This document shows, piece after piece, positions 11,001 through 25,224 of a stretch of 64,000 nucleotides of DNA. The notes beneath the pieces were generated by a model, which had not been told where the DNA came from, did not search any database, and worked only from the letters and a program-made list of their open reading frames with translations. The stretch spans positions 569,501 to 633,500 of the forward strand of contig JAKOON010000033.1 in assembly GCA_022577435.1 (NCBI GenBank), read 5' to 3'. Within the stretch, counting starts at the first letter, position 1; every line of letters begins with the position of its first letter. Source of the stretch: Embiotoca jacksoni. Lineage: Eukaryota > Chordata > Actinopteri > Embiotocidae. The position numbers and the translations under genes are program-made.

Positions 11001-14000
11001 TGGTTCAATTAAAAATATTTCCAGTGGTGTGGGTTTGGAAATGTGAACAGTGATACTGTCAACAATGAATTTGGAAGATTTACGCTTAAGATGACATAAT
11101 ATTTTCTCCTTATTTACATTTTTGGTGAAATTAGCTGTGAAGAAATTAAAGATAATTATGAAGTTGAAAATGACTTGTATTCCTTTAGGCTTAAAATTGA
11201 TGAAATATTTTTGTTTATGCGTCAGACTCCTGCATCACCAGCCGGCAGTGCACCAGTCAATTATGATCAATTACCAATTTCACTGTGTCTGAGCCGTTGT
11301 AAAAACTATCCATCCCAGACACTCTCCCCTTTGGGTCTGTTTTGTACAATTGTAAGAACTAGTATGTCATGAAACAACTTTTGACTGAAGTCCATGGATG
11401 GAGGAGGTCAGGGGTTGTTGGATGGAAAAAAAAAACAAAGACTTTCACTCTGGAGACCAGTGATCGAGTCCATAACAAAGCAATGGGTGATAACACTGTT
11501 GGTTGCCGCTTGGTGTTGAGACATTTCACTGGATACTAATTCGACCTCACTGTGTCACAGGAATCCCAAAGTACGCTAAATATCTGCCACAGATTACAAT
11601 TCAATAGTCGCCACTAAGGAAATGTCAAACTCATGGTGGTGTTGGAGGAAATGACAACGTATCACCAGATTCATCCTCTGGAAACTATAAATGTCTATAA
11701 ATGTCTGTTTGCATTTCAGTCATAATCCACTCAGCAGTTGTTAAGATATGTGACAAACAAACATTTTTAGCCACACTCCTAACTGTAGCATGAGTTGCTG
11801 TGGTGTTAGCTTCAGAACTGATTGTTCCGTCTCCACTCCTCTCATCTTTCTGTCTTTGTTCTTCCCTCGCTTTATTATCCATCTCAAAATATCTCTCTTT
11901 TTTGTCTTTTAAGCCTGGAGGAGGGTGGCGATCACATGGTGTGTGCGGTGTGTAGAGGTGAGGAGGGAACAAAATGAGTCATTGCTCTGCTTCAAATGTA
12001 GGTTCATCACAAGTGAACACATGAAAGCAGAGTCACAGACACTTTTACATCTAAAGCCTGTCTTATAACAGGACTGTTCAGTCACAGGGCCCAGCCATGA
12101 CCAACAAAAATCTATTTACAGAGAGAAAACCCACCGTCACTATATTTTAGGAAGTCAGTCGGATATGTGCTGTGAACTCGTCTGCCGTCATCGGTACACC
12201 TCCTCTGGTCTCCATCTCCTTCCCCGTGTCTGTCTATCTGCCAGCGTCTCCCCAGAGGGGGCAGTTGGCTGCGACCTACTTTGCGGAGTAGAACTGGAGC
12301 TGTCAGTCATGCAGCTGTGCGTCACATTGCCTCACCAGCCGCTGTATACTGCTGCCTCACTCTGGCCTGCTTTTCTCGCCATCACCCTCGAAGCCTCCTC
12401 CCTGGATGATGTTTTTAAGCTCTTCGCTCTCCCCTTTGGGGTCTGTTTGCCGTAAACAAGACGCAGGAAGTGGAACTCTTCTCTGAAAAGCAAGCAGATG
12501 TTTGCGTAACGCTACAAGCAGGAGGCCTGGTGGTTTTCAAGTGGCACCTCGTAGGTAAAATGATCATTAAGGCCTCTATCATGTCCTGCGGCTCCATCAG
12601 TTCAGGGAGGTGGCGTGTGCATCCATTAGCTCAACGGCAGCTGAACTATTGAGACCATAACTTGGTGAGCAACTGCCAATCCATTATCTGAACAGGATGT
12701 GTGCGGGCAGGATCTGGCTTTGACTCAACCTTCTTTTTTTTATACCTACAGCTGAGTTCATGTCGATGGCCTCATTAATGTCATTATCGAGCTGAAGCAG
12801 ATGCTGTGATCGCTTAATTTTCAAATTGTGCCCTCCTCCTCTTCTACCACTACCAGGATAAAGCAGAGTAGTCAAGTTTCTGCATGTTAAGATTATTTGC
12901 AAAGTTAAAACTCCATGTTGTCACGTCCAGCTGGAATATTAAAGTAATCTTTAAATGATGCAGTAGTTGATGAAGTCACCACAGAGCACAATGAGAACAG
13001 TTCAGGCGGGACACTACGTTTTAGGATGACACACATTTGTGTTTGCCGGTGACTCTGCTCGAGGAAAAATCTGACAAAACTCGACACAGACCGTTTCCGA
13101 GATCACAAAAAGCTCCCAGGAAAACATGGGAAAAAAAATGTTTCGCCAATGAAGGAGAAGTCTGTTGATGGGAAGGAGATCTGTTGCAGATCTGGAGCAG
13201 ACCGATGTGGAAGTGATGCACAGAGCAAGCAGAATGAATGAACTCCGCCTCAGCGGGAGAATTGGGAGGGACTGAGAGAAGTCGAGAACAACTGGACAGA
13301 AAGGACCTCATGATTATAACTGACTGCCTGTCTGCCTGAACTCCTGCATTTTTTTTGGTCAAGAGATAACAAGTAGTGTTTATGTGGTAACTGAGGAAGG
13401 CTGTGAGATATACTCACAAACTCTGGGAAAAGCTACTAAATTCACCTCGAGGGTAAAATTGAGATATTAAAAGATGTTTTCAAGTTCAAGAATTAACTTC
13501 CACTAAAAGCTCATTACATATAACTGTAACATTGCCAGTTTAAATCCAGATAAAATTCACAATACTCTCTTCCTGTTTGTTTTACACTATCCATTATCCA
13601 ATAATATGAAAACTTTATTATAACTGTTGCTATTAACTTAAGTCAATAAAACTCTTTCTTTGATTCTTTCGGAGGCCTCAAAACATAAATACCATCCAGC
13701 AATCAACAACAAAGTGCAAGAAAATAAATCAGTACAACTGAATACAACGCAAGCACACAAAATGAACTCTTGTTGAGGGATGAGAACATGACACACGTCG
13801 AAACATTTTCCTCTCTTGATAACTTTCTCAGTCTGAAGTTTATACCTCCACACATACCTCTTTAATTCCCACTTTTACTTGACATAACTCTTAATTGTTA
13901 TGGATCGAATACAAAAAACTCGCACCGAAGTGACCTAATTTTATTCTGCAGCACTGAAAATGTAAAAAAAAAAAAAAGTCGATACCGTTTTTATGCCTTT

Positions 14001-15590
14001 TGCATCTCGCAGCCGCAAGCCAGGAAGCTGTCCACCTCTGAGCGGTAAAACTCCGGCGAGAAACAAATATCCATTCATTTCTCAACAACCTTGGATGAGG
14101 ATTGTATCTGTGGCAGCAAGTAACTACAGTATGTGGGAGTATGTGCATGAATGCTGGCCACTTTCTTTGACTGAGCGAAGTCAAGTGTGAACGTGAGATG
14201 GAGAGGTGCACTTGGGAGGAGGGTAGAGGGTGAGTTACAGCCTGGATTAGCCCGTGTCTGAACACAGGGTGATAAAAGTCTGACCCCTGTGTCATTCGCA
14301 GCGCATCACTCTCATGCAGCTTTATGCTCATTCATCGCCATCATCTCTCTCCGTCTCACGCGCATCCCTCTTCTCTCTCGTCTTCATCTCCACTCTTCCT
14401 CGTTCCCCGGGTTAAGTTCCCCTGCTCGGGTCTTTTCTCACTTTCTGCTCCTTCTTCTCTGACGTGGAAGTGAATCACGTAACCGTCCCGCAACAAGCAG
14501 AAAGTGTTAATTAGCGCCGTCATATCGATGGCCAAATATAGACAAGCCTCATCGCCGCAGAGATGTGTGTCATAACAACTGCACATCATGCTGAATGACA
14601 AAATCAGAACACAATTAGTCATCTCAGGGGCTAATTGCATTCTTAGACAACTGCTTCTGTGAATGCATTGTGGTTGAAGAAAATACTATTTTATTTGCAC
14701 TGCAAGGATTGAAAGCAAGGGTGGATTTTTACCGCAGCCAAAGAGACAGAGTGTGTGTTTTACTCAGGGCATCATCACATGATTATTTCATAAAGTTAAA
14801 GATGCATTTTAATACTGCAGCAGTTTAATATTGCAGGCTTAGCTGTAATTTAAACTCAGTTTTCAGAGGGTCGAAAACTCCCACCTAACATTAATGTATT
14901 CTTTTATGGGTTCATTAGTATGCTTTTCATTATTCTGTTATATATTTCTGCTTTAATTTGTATTATTTTTTTTATGTACTTTATCATCCAATAATACAAG
15001 TTCAAAGACAAAACATCCCCCCACCGTTTATTTACTCACCCCCACACGCATGCATTCACCCACCAGCTTCCTGATCACCCTTCAATATGGATTTCATTTG
15101 ACTTCTATGTGCAAATTTTTTTTAACTAAATAATAAAAAAAACTCAGCCTTTTGAGGATTCATGAAGGAAATCTTCGTGACAAATAAGCTGCACTTGTGC
15201 ACAGGTTAGCGGTGAATTTATATTTAATCTCCATAAAGAGCTGAAGTGAATGAGTAAGGCGTTGAGTTTTGAGGTCGAGGAGAATCCAAAGGAGTCACTT
15301 CAGACTGAATGTTATGTGTGTCTGACGGTTGCATCATTGCAGAGCTACACTTAAAGAAAACAGGGTTTTTTGTTCAGTCTGTCAGTAAACAGAGACTGAC
15401 TCTGCACCACAAAATCAATGAAATGGTGAAACTTCCAACTTATCAAATCATCTGGAAACTCGGAAGAGATAAAGTCATGATCAGATAAACCAGGCAGTAC
15501 AGTGAGGGCAACCAGAAATGTGCCCATAAATACAGCTCGTAATATGGACCGAAGGACTGACTAATCCAAACTCCAGGGGATCTGTGTTCA
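8100..15590. other. Non-coding, nothing recognised
   Basis: Largely unique AT-rich DNA with short A/T runs. Open frames here are at most about 146 codons, show no family motif, and have no paired splice sites that I could justify. Confidence 0.5.
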
Positions 15591-15599
15591 GCCGTGCAT

Positions 15600-15770
15600 T
15601 TGTCTGCATTTTACATGACTAATGCTGTCAGAGATGGGGGGAGATTGCCTCAGATTGGCCAATCAAGATGGTAATTAGCTGCATTAGGCATTTCAGCGGC
15701 AAGTCAGAGTCGGAGTCAGAAGATTAAAATGAGCTGCGGCTGATCTATATTCAGTGCGCATTTTAAGAGG
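15600..15770. other. Candidate conserved non-coding segment
   Basis: Unique, low-repeat sequence rich in homeodomain and CCAAT-type motifs: TTGGCCAATCAAG at about 15656 and TAATTAGCTGCATTAG at about 15672. It looks like vertebrate conserved non-coding elements, but conservation cannot be measured here. Confidence 0.25.
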
Positions 15771-17529
15771 AGGGAATAATAAAGCGCAGAGTTATAAACT
15801 CTCAAAAGAAAAGGTTCGCTAAAAAAAAAAAAAAAAAATCCAGTTTACTGTCCCCTGAAACCATCAGTGCTTTAAAAGGAATCCATAAAGGATGAGACCT
15901 TTGATGTTCACATGCTACAGCAGTACAACGATGGTCTCCCAGTCACTCGGGGGCCTAATGACCTCAGTCAAATGCATCTTTGTGAGAAACAATGGAAACA
16001 TCTTTTCTATACACAGACACATTGTGAGTAATTCAGTCGGGATGAATAGCTTCAGTTTTTTCGCAGCATTGCAGCGCTATCTCAACACACTACTTCCCCA
16101 CTGTAATATGGACACATCTGCAGAGAGCTGTTTGATGATGAGGCAGTTTAGAGGACACCGTGCGACTGCAATTTTCATGAATTTTTCTAAAAAGAGGCAC
16201 GAATGTGAAATTCATCCGCAAGAACTAACAGGGGTAAAATTAGCTTTGATTGGGTGCGCATCTGCTCTTCCATGTCGCCGTGAAGCAGGAGATAATGTGA
16301 GCAGCGCAGCAACTGTTGGCATTTTGGTGCACGGACCAACAAACAGTTTAGTTCATCGACGTTTGAAGCTTTGAACTTGGAATAAAACAAGTATAATCTG
16401 AGACAAGATATTCCTAACAGTGGTCCTAGAGCTGAGGGGCTGAGAGAGAATATAATTTTAAACATCATTCACAATATGATGTGTGTCATTTAGATTTACA
16501 AGAACTCAACAGGGTTTGTGTCTTTGTTCAACGTCTTTAAATAACACCAAAAGTTCAACTGAGCCTAATTAGAAATATACATCAGTAAAAAAAAGGCCCC
16601 TTTCTTGTGGTGGGAGGGTAAATTAAAGAGCTGATTACAATAGTTGCCACTCAACAATAGTTATCATACAAAAATATGACCTACAGACATTTTCAAAACT
16701 CTTAATGCCAAAGACAAATAAGTACATTTTGTCATATTTGGAGGTAGAGACAAATACAATTTAATTGGAAAGAAAATGCACGGTTCTTTAATTAAACATC
16801 GAATTTGGTGGAAGTGCTTTTAGCTCACTAACATCTGTGACGGTACGTTGCCTGCTATATTCCTGTTTTGCTGTTTCTTGGTTTTAAATCCAAATTGCGC
16901 GCCTTCCTGAGCATTAAGAAAACTATCCTTTAACAATGCCTTCTGTGCCTCAAATTGGGTTCAAGCTCCTGTTAACACTGACAAGACGCTCCTGGTGAGG
17001 TGATACTTTTAGTCAGCTGCTGGTTAGACCAAAAACAATGACTCAACACAGCAAATTAAACACACGCTTCACACCTATTTCACTACTGTAATGTTTTGGT
17101 TTTTTTTACTTTATGTATCTGGGGAAAGTTGAAATGGGAGGCTCTTTTTTTTTTTTTTTTCAACAGAAGCATGAATTACATTCACACCTTTCTGGCTTTC
17201 AAGGGTAAGAGCTCTCTTTTACTGTTAACTAGTTTATTTGACAGCGACAATCCCCATTAATCAACAGTAAAACTGTAAATGAGCTACTGATGGTTTTTCC
17301 ATCTGTTGTGCAGATGTTAAAAATCGGCTTTCTTACAAAGCGCTACAACCGAGAATACAACTGACATTTTAACAGACATGTCTGAACACAAGACCTTCTT
17401 GACCCATAAATGCCTTGCTTGAGGGCATTTCCCAGCCACGTAGACGTATGTATTTATCATTCTGTGACCAAAGATGAGTGCAACAAAGAGAACAATACCT
17501 CTTAGTTTCATCTGGTTGATCATTTAGAT

Positions 17530-17830
17530 CACGAGAATTTGGCAACTCCAGCGCCGTGCCGCAGTGGAGCGGACCTGGCCGTGCTACAGTACACGATGTG
17601 CCCCATTGGATACCTGCGATAGAAGCTGGCCGGGCAACAGCTGGCAACAAGAGGCAGGCACCAAACGACTGCTCTCATCGCCGGGAACAAAACAAGCAGC
17701 TGTTGGAGCGGTGGGTGGGTTGGCCCTGTCTTTGAAGGAAGCCAGGCTATGATTATCACAGTGCAAAGCCGGGCCACAGAAATGCTGTCAACATAACCAC
17801 GCCGGCTAGCTAACACTTGATGCTGATTAA
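17530..17830. other. GC-rich block in AT-rich surroundings, origin unknown
   Basis: A sharply bounded GC-rich segment of about 300 bp, open in several frames on both strands because stop codons are rare. I recognise no protein motif. It could be a repeat fragment or processed sequence. Confidence 0.4.
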
Positions 17831-20769
17831 CCACGGCCACCTGCAGTGGTAGCTTCCTACCAATTCCAACGACATGTGAAACGACCTATTTTTATAATGC
17901 AACGTTCCTATCTTAAATAAACAGGACACCGTTCTAGATTCAACTTCAAAAATCTGGAACAAACCTTTTGAGATAAAGCACATTATTCTCAAAGTACATG
18001 TGAAATAAAGACCACGAAAGTAACAGCGAATTTAGGGCAAAAACAAATAATAGCAATAACAAATAAAAGAAAGCAAATACAGTCCATATACTGTCCATGC
18101 ACAGCTCTGCATCTAAACACACCTCTAAAAAAAATCTAAAGAAAGAAGTTGACTTGTGTACTTTTTATTTGAAGCCGCTGTGTAGTCGTAAATGTAAAAA
18201 CTGTCAAATTACGCCGACAGTGAACTAAAAGTTCTTGGAATGTGTTATTAGCATCTCTGTAGCTTGGAAATAAACTGAATACTACAAAAACAAATCCAGA
18301 ATCAACATTCGCACAACAGCTATAATAACTACGATAAAGCCACTCGGGGAAGTTCATACTTGTTGATCACAAATACGACATGAAAACTCGATGTAATGTC
18401 GGTTTAGCTGTAAAAATATGTGGAAAAATGCTGTTTCCAGGAGGAAGTAAACGAGCTACTATTACAGCAGCGGCAGCTCACTGGCAAATATCACTATAAT
18501 GTTTCACTTTATAAGCAGTACTCTTGCTGAGAAAGCTGTCAAAGAAACCCAGCAGAACTTGCTGAGATATAGTCATCAAATACCATTTGGAAAAAACAGT
18601 TAGTTTAAACAGACAGAGCAGCAGATAACAGCACGGTTCAGAAAAGACGTCTCGCCGACAATCAACTTCCACTTTGGCGAAATAAAAGATAAGTAAAATG
18701 CACAAGCACCTCCTTCATGGACTCATTTGGACTTACATTTTCACTGAGATGTTTTTTTCTGAGCTTCATGCAAACCACAGCTGACAAGAAGCTGCCACAC
18801 CACATATCTCTTGCCAGCTTTATACTCTATTAGTTTTCCTGTTCAAAATTTCACTTTTCCATGTTCATGAATTTTACCACATGATGCATTTCTTCTCTGA
18901 TTATAACTGAGCAAACTTGCTTTATGGAATTGTACAAAGTAATTCCTGCGGGGATTAATTACACCACAGCACTTTAAAAATGTCAGAAAAAAATGTGTTT
19001 TAATTGAGTTCTGTCACCCAATAATTGCAGTGTCACTAAAAACATGTGGTGAATTTTTCTCTGTGTGTATGTATTTTTCCCTTATGCTTGCCTTCGTGTA
19101 CTTTTTGACCACCATGTAACTTCCTACAAGTCCCAGAATCCCTTTCACCAGGCTAAAAACCTGCTGCATTCAGGTGTAACTTATACACACTGACAGCAAC
19201 GGTAAATCAGGCAGGACCGGACACTTACAGGCGAGAAAAACCTCAAAACGCAACATGTCACAGCTTCAGTGTGTTCTTGTGTACTGAGGTAGCTGTCGGC
19301 TGAGAAACTGATATCTCTGCTGCCTTTCTGATTTATTCTACACGCTGAATATTAATGCAAAACGGTGCAACAAGGGGGGCGCTGTGGCGGTTTGATTCTG
19401 GAGAGGCTGACACCAGAATGCAATTGACAGTTATCGCAAAAAGACATCCGCAGTTTTGTTTTACATAGCTGGAAGATTTCACTGCCATCACGCCAGAGAG
19501 AATATCTGGATGTGATGTCACACTGTCCACATATGAACAGTTACGAGTGGAGTTTTGCTTATGCTGCCTCTTCTTCAGGAGGTCTGCCGTGTTAACAGGT
19601 GAAACTCGACATATTTCAAGCGCCAAAGAGACACCAGATCACGTGATAGTGACTTAAACTTGCAACATACCAAGCCGTGACTTAATTATATCAAGCATCT
19701 CTAGTTCATTGACTTCACTATGCACCCTAAAGCGCTGCCTGGGCATCTCTTGGCCATCACACTATATTACCTAATGCTGGACATGAGATTAGGAGTGACA
19801 TTATAAAGTGCGATGCCCGCTGTTAGCAGGGGGAGGCATACGGTCCAGCAGGTCACCTGTGTCACATCAGTGTGCTGGATGTGGGCTCTCTGCAGTGGGG
19901 GGTGGGAAGCGTTGGCGAGGCGATGGAGAGGCAGTATGGTGATGAAAAGTTTGCGAAGATGCCGTTATAGAGAGACACAGGGGAAGAAATCCTCAGAGAG
20001 TCATTATATTTCACCTTGAAAACAGAGGATTTCATTCGTGTCCTTGTCACACAGCACGTTTACTGTACAAAAAAAAAATCATACATAGGTCGTTTGTTGA
20101 TGCTATAAAAAAAAAAAAACTCTGCTGTTGAAGCTGAAGCTCATTTAAGTGAGTGCATATGTGGCCTCAGAGGTAGCTGGGAGCAGACAGGGACATCTGC
20201 TTTCAGAGACTCACTCATCGGCTTGTTCCACTGACATGATAACGCTGGCAGGATTGGAAATCAAAATGAAACAAGTCTCATAACTCGATTTGCCAGTAAA
20301 ATATATTTTATTGACTTTTTTTTTGCTGTCTTGCACTCATCAGGTCATTAAAGGCTGCTTACCGTTTCTTTATATACCATCTAGCAATAAGTCATGTAAC
20401 TTTACAACAGAAATATAAATCACATTTTTAAAAACACACTACAGCAAATAAAATTCACTATTATTTTCATTATTGAATTAATCTGTTCAAAGAAAAATGT
20501 GTACATATCTAGCCTAAGATCACATCTTGTTTATTTCTTAGAGGCAGCCGTCGTTTGGCATTTCGGCCGTCGCCTTCTTGGTTTTCTGACGCCAGAAGTG
20601 ACACAATTTGGACAAGCGAGGGATCCGACTGAGAACACGAGGATGCTACGCCCACCCACCTATACCAGAAACCTGACTGCCCTGACCGCCCCCAAACATA
20701 CTTCTCTTTGAAGCCTAATATCTAATTAATTATGTAATTAATTTCAGAAGCATCACCAGAACAATTATC

Positions 20770-21000
20770 AGAAGGAGTGAATTTAGCTGATGACACCATA
20801 ATGACTTGTGGAAAACATTTATAGATTTTGTCTTTCATGAGAGGAGTTGATTCTTTTCAAATGGGAGTCTATTGGAGCCAGAGGTTATTTTTGGAGACAG
20901 CCCCGAGTGGTCCTTAGGGTTATTGCACTTTACGACACTTCCACATTGGCTTCACTTTTCAGACCCGGAGACTGCGTCCATTTTTACACATAGTCAATGG
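20770..21000 (+). repeat. Dispersed repeat family A, copy 1
   Basis: Shares with 49441-49665 the ordered blocks AGAAGGAGT, TAATGACTTGTGGAAAAC, TTTCATGAGA, TCTATTGGAG, TATTGCACTTTA, and CATTGGYTTCACTTT. The match spans over 200 bp in the same orientation with many point differences. The GC-richer DNA from about 20540 to 20710 may belong to the same element. No coding capacity is visible. Confidence 0.85.
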
Positions 21001-22033
21001 TTAAGTCCAACCAACAGTCTACACATGACAAAACTAAAATTACTTGAATAATTCATAATTAACCATATAGACGGCCCTAAAACTGAACAATTGATATAGC
21101 TAGATTCTCAGAAAATTTTGAAGCACTTGGACTCAAGCTAACACTGGTCTGACCAACACTAAAGGTGTATTTCCAAGAGCAGAATCAGCATTATTATAAA
21201 TAACACTAAAAATACAATATATAAGCAATAAACAGCCCTTGTTATGAGATGTAAAGTTAATGTGCTGCTTTAAAGAGCTGTGGTCACATATTAATCTCAG
21301 CTGAGATATTTATAAGTTGTGAGTGAAATAACTACAATCATTCTGTCTGCAGATGTGCAACACTGAAGACGCTTTAAAGAAATGCTACACAGTTCATCAC
21401 ACCATATTACAAGTGGGAGCTGTGAGGCAGTGAGGCAAGCACATCATCATGGGATTGGCTCTCATAGGAGTCCTTGAACAAGATTCTTAGTCGGTGCCAA
21501 GAGCCGGTGACATAATGCTCTATTTCTGGCTGTCAAGTGGAGCATTCAGAAGCTAAAAGGTATCCATTAATGAGGACCAGCTGCATGGTCCAAAAACACC
21601 AGCCCGCACTATGAGACCTGTTCTTAGGAGTCGACTGCAGCTGCCAAGTACCCCGAAATCAAATTACTGCTCATCTTTTCCAGCGTGTCTTTAGGATATT
21701 ATGTCAGAAATGAACGTTGGCCTGGTTCCTCCTCAGCCAGCCTGCATTTGCTCCAGTGTGTGTGATGTGTTTGGGTTGTAGTTAAATAATCACGTGTCAG
21801 GGAAAACCAGCAGATTCTCATTTTTCGGCGGCTGCAAAGGGCAACTGGTAAATATTTTTCAATGGGGGAATTAAAATAAACAGATTTAGTGGCTTTTGGA
21901 GGGAGGATTACATTTCCAGGTCGGCACAGAGCGGAGCACTAAGTATTGGTCATAACCTCATTTCACTCTGCTCACTTAAGTGGCTCTCAAGGGACCAGTA
22001 CTCTAATTCATTCAGGCAAAGCCAGCAAGAAGA

Positions 22034-22038
<5 letters not shown>

Positions 22039-22124
<86 letters not shown>

Positions 22125-22135
22125 CGTGTGTGTGT
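22039..22135 (+). repeat. Very long (TG)n microsatellite
   Basis: About 48 units, nearly pure, ending in CGTGCG variants. The longest dinucleotide array in the window. Confidence 0.97.
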
Positions 22136-22139
22136 TCTT

Positions 22140-24120
22140 GAGAATGGGACTGTGCATATGTGTATTTGAGAATTTCTTGCTGCGGGGTCTGAGTCATGCC
22201 CAAGTTCTCCCCACAGTGATGCAACCTCTCACATTACTGCCCTCAGACTTCCCACCTACACAAATACACACTCACACACGTGCACTATTTCTCACTGCAG
22301 ATGATGACATCAAAGTGTTCAGAGCATGTCTGCCTACGCATAGTCACTTCCAACATGCAAATGATTCATTTTGGGGACATTTGATGAAAGAAATAGTAAT
22401 AATCAATAAATCTCACCGCTTACTTAAGTGAAAAAGGGACTTATGAATGTAAATCAATACATCTACTAAAGCAGGAGGCTCGGTTTGATCACCTAACACA
22501 AGGACTGTTGATCAGACTTGGTGCAGACATTGATTTTATTAACTGTGTTAAACCACTGACTAACAGCTCGACTGGTTAACTGGGATTTCGTTTCCAGCCT
22601 TTCCATGGGGAGAAACAGCCGGCGGAGGCCCTCAACTTCACTCATGCTAATGAATTTGGCTGAAAATAACAGAGGACATCAACAAAATATGAAACCCGTC
22701 CTAAAATGAAAACAACTTCTTTCAGATATTTCCTAGGTAATAGTAACTCCAAATCTCCTCTAAATCAATCCTGAGCTGAACGGCTCGATCATTACTTCAC
22801 ATTAAAAATGTTCTGATTTCAAACCTTTTGTATCCGCTGCAGATCGTCCCACTCTTCATTTTGTTCGTACAAAATACGTTGGAATTGCGGGAAGGAGCCT
22901 AATTTTTTTAATTGACGTGGCGAGAGAAGAAACCTCGATTAAAAATGAATACCTCACAATTGGCAGCTAAAAGCAGTAGTTTAGCAGCACCAAATATTTC
23001 ATCCTACAACTGGGTCGACCATGCTTGAGTGATTACTCCCCTTCTGTAGAGTCATTTCCACAATGCTGCAGACAGCGTGAATGACTGGTGCTGCGATTCT
23101 GCCCTTTTCAGCCATAAGTGCATTTACAGTTTATATTAAACAGCTAACGTGATGATTCATCTCCATCTAAGAACAAGCCCGCAGCACCGGTGGCATTTTT
23201 GATCTATGACAAAATACGTGACTCAGGGATCATTTGGAAACAACAAGCTCTTACTGTTCACAGTCATCTGAGCTAAATTCATGCTCCTCTTTAAGTATTT
23301 TATCCCAAATGTTTCAAGTCTAATATTACAGTAGTTCAACAGGTAGGACTGGAAGTGAGTCTGAAAAGTTGGACTTTATTCTTAAAATGCAAAATAACAA
23401 AAATCATCTTCCTGCTCTCATTTGTTTACCGTCATGTTGCCATAATACTCCCTCATCGCGGTGACTTTGTTGATTAAATTTGAGCATTTTGAGATGACAG
23501 AAGAACTAGCCATCAATTTCCAAAATGTTTTCAACATATTAACAAATTAAGTCTCTTGAGTGACATACAAGTGCTAAGAAAAATGAAATGAAATCCGGCC
23601 TTGTAGCGGGGTGGTGATTAAAATTTTCAGTCACAACATTTTTAAGACATCAAATTCAAAATGAGGACATATTTTACACTAAAATATCTCGGTTTCAACA
23701 TGATTGATATGTTGTCTTTGATCTACGAACCAACCTCTGGGGAAATGTTTGTATTTTGCATTTTGCAATCTCAGCTTTGTTATTTCTTTAGAGACAGATG
23801 TGATCAGTACACTGGTTTTTAGTGAACCAAAGTTAAAAGCAGTTTGTCTGTGGGGACTGTGAGGCCAGTGCAGGCGACATAGGATCAACCTCTCTGTGTA
23901 AAAATAAATGTACTCCCTTAGGTGTGGCTTTACATCTACCTGACCTCTCCAATTTAAATTCTCAGTGGGATTTTGGAATAAACTGACTCGATAACCCAGA
24001 GGAAGCAGCTGCTGTCGCCTTGTTAGGCTGATCTACTGTTCCTGCAACTTCCTGACTTTACAGCACTCTGGGATCCCACTGTGTTGTTCATTAGAGAGAT
24101 AATTACATCTGCAGGAGATC
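22140..24120. other. Non-coding, nothing recognised
   Basis: Unique AT-rich sequence with no exon, transposon or low-complexity array that I could identify. Confidence 0.5.
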
Positions 24121-24129
24121 CTTCTGCTC

Positions 24130-24440
24130 CGTCTTGTCACCTTGGCGTGTCTGATCGGAACCCCTGCCTCATCCCTTTTCCCTCCGCTTCCCCTGCCAGC
24201 CCACAGTCAGGAAACGATCAACCTGAATCCAGCGCTTGCCGTTGGCGCTAGCAGTGATGATTCATCCAAAGGGCTAGATCTGTCTCCTTAATCAGACCCT
24301 AACCTTTCAAGGGTATTGATCAAGCATCTCTGTCAGAGCCATTACGGACATTCGATGTATGCGGTGCAGCGAGTGCGGGCCAAGGGCCCATCCCTGCCTC
24401 TGTCAATCAGGAGAAGATTAAAGGGAGAGAAGAATTAAGG
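24130..24440. other. Candidate conserved non-coding segment
   Basis: Unique sequence of moderate GC content with CAGCGCTTGCCGTTGGCGCT and CAATCAGGAGAAGATTAAAG phrases. It has no repeats and no credible frame. The call rests only on texture. Confidence 0.2.
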
Positions 24441-25159
24441 GAAGAGAGGAAAAACAGAGGCTTTGGGGTAAATTGAGCAGAAAAAAAAGAAAGGCTTTAG
24501 TTTGCAAATCAACACTTGCGAGGCGGGAAGATCGGAATACACTCCACTGCTGTCTATCATAGTGTGAGTATATTAGACAAGAGATGGCTGACCCAAAGAC
24601 ATCAAAGTAAATGATCTACCACATTTCCCAACATTACTATATCAAATTCACATGTGTACAAGTCTACAGACATAATTATCCTATTTATGATGTATTATTA
24701 TGTATTCTGAAGCTTGTCAACTTAAGGAAGGCCTTCGTTACAGCTCGATTCCTGTGCAGGGCCCTTCTTTGCACAGTTTCCTGCCCTCTCCCTGCCACAC
24801 ATCAACCGCACATCTAGCCTGCAGGCGGCATGAACTGGGGCACAAACAATAACAGTAATCATGGAAAATCATGTGCTGCTCTGGTGGAGGAGACCAGCTG
24901 ACTGGCGAACTGCTGGAGCCCCCAGGGCTTCCTGTACAAGCAACAGAGAAGACAGGGAGGGGGGTAGAGAGAAGGAAGGTGGGTGATGGGGGGGGGGGGG
25001 GAATCGAAAGCAAAGAGGAGAAGGATTCACCTCTCATCCCCTCTCTTCGACAAGCTTAGTCATCTTCGTTTCCACACTCTGCCCCTGTCAGGGAGCTTCA
25101 CCATCTCCGCTTCCTCCTCCTTGCATCCCACTGCATCCCACTGCCCCCCCAATCCCCCC

Positions 25160-25174
25160 CACACACACACACAC

Positions 25175-25222
<48 letters not shown>
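25160..25222 (+). repeat. (CA)n microsatellite flanked by C-runs
   Basis: About 31 CA units with one CG interruption. C-runs lie on both sides. Confidence 0.96.

Positions 25223-25224
<2 letters not shown>

Noticed and set aside
15892..16374. 160-codon plus-strand open frame
   Set aside because: No recognisable domain, ordinary AT-rich composition and no supporting splice sites. One frame of this length is not surprising in 64 kb.
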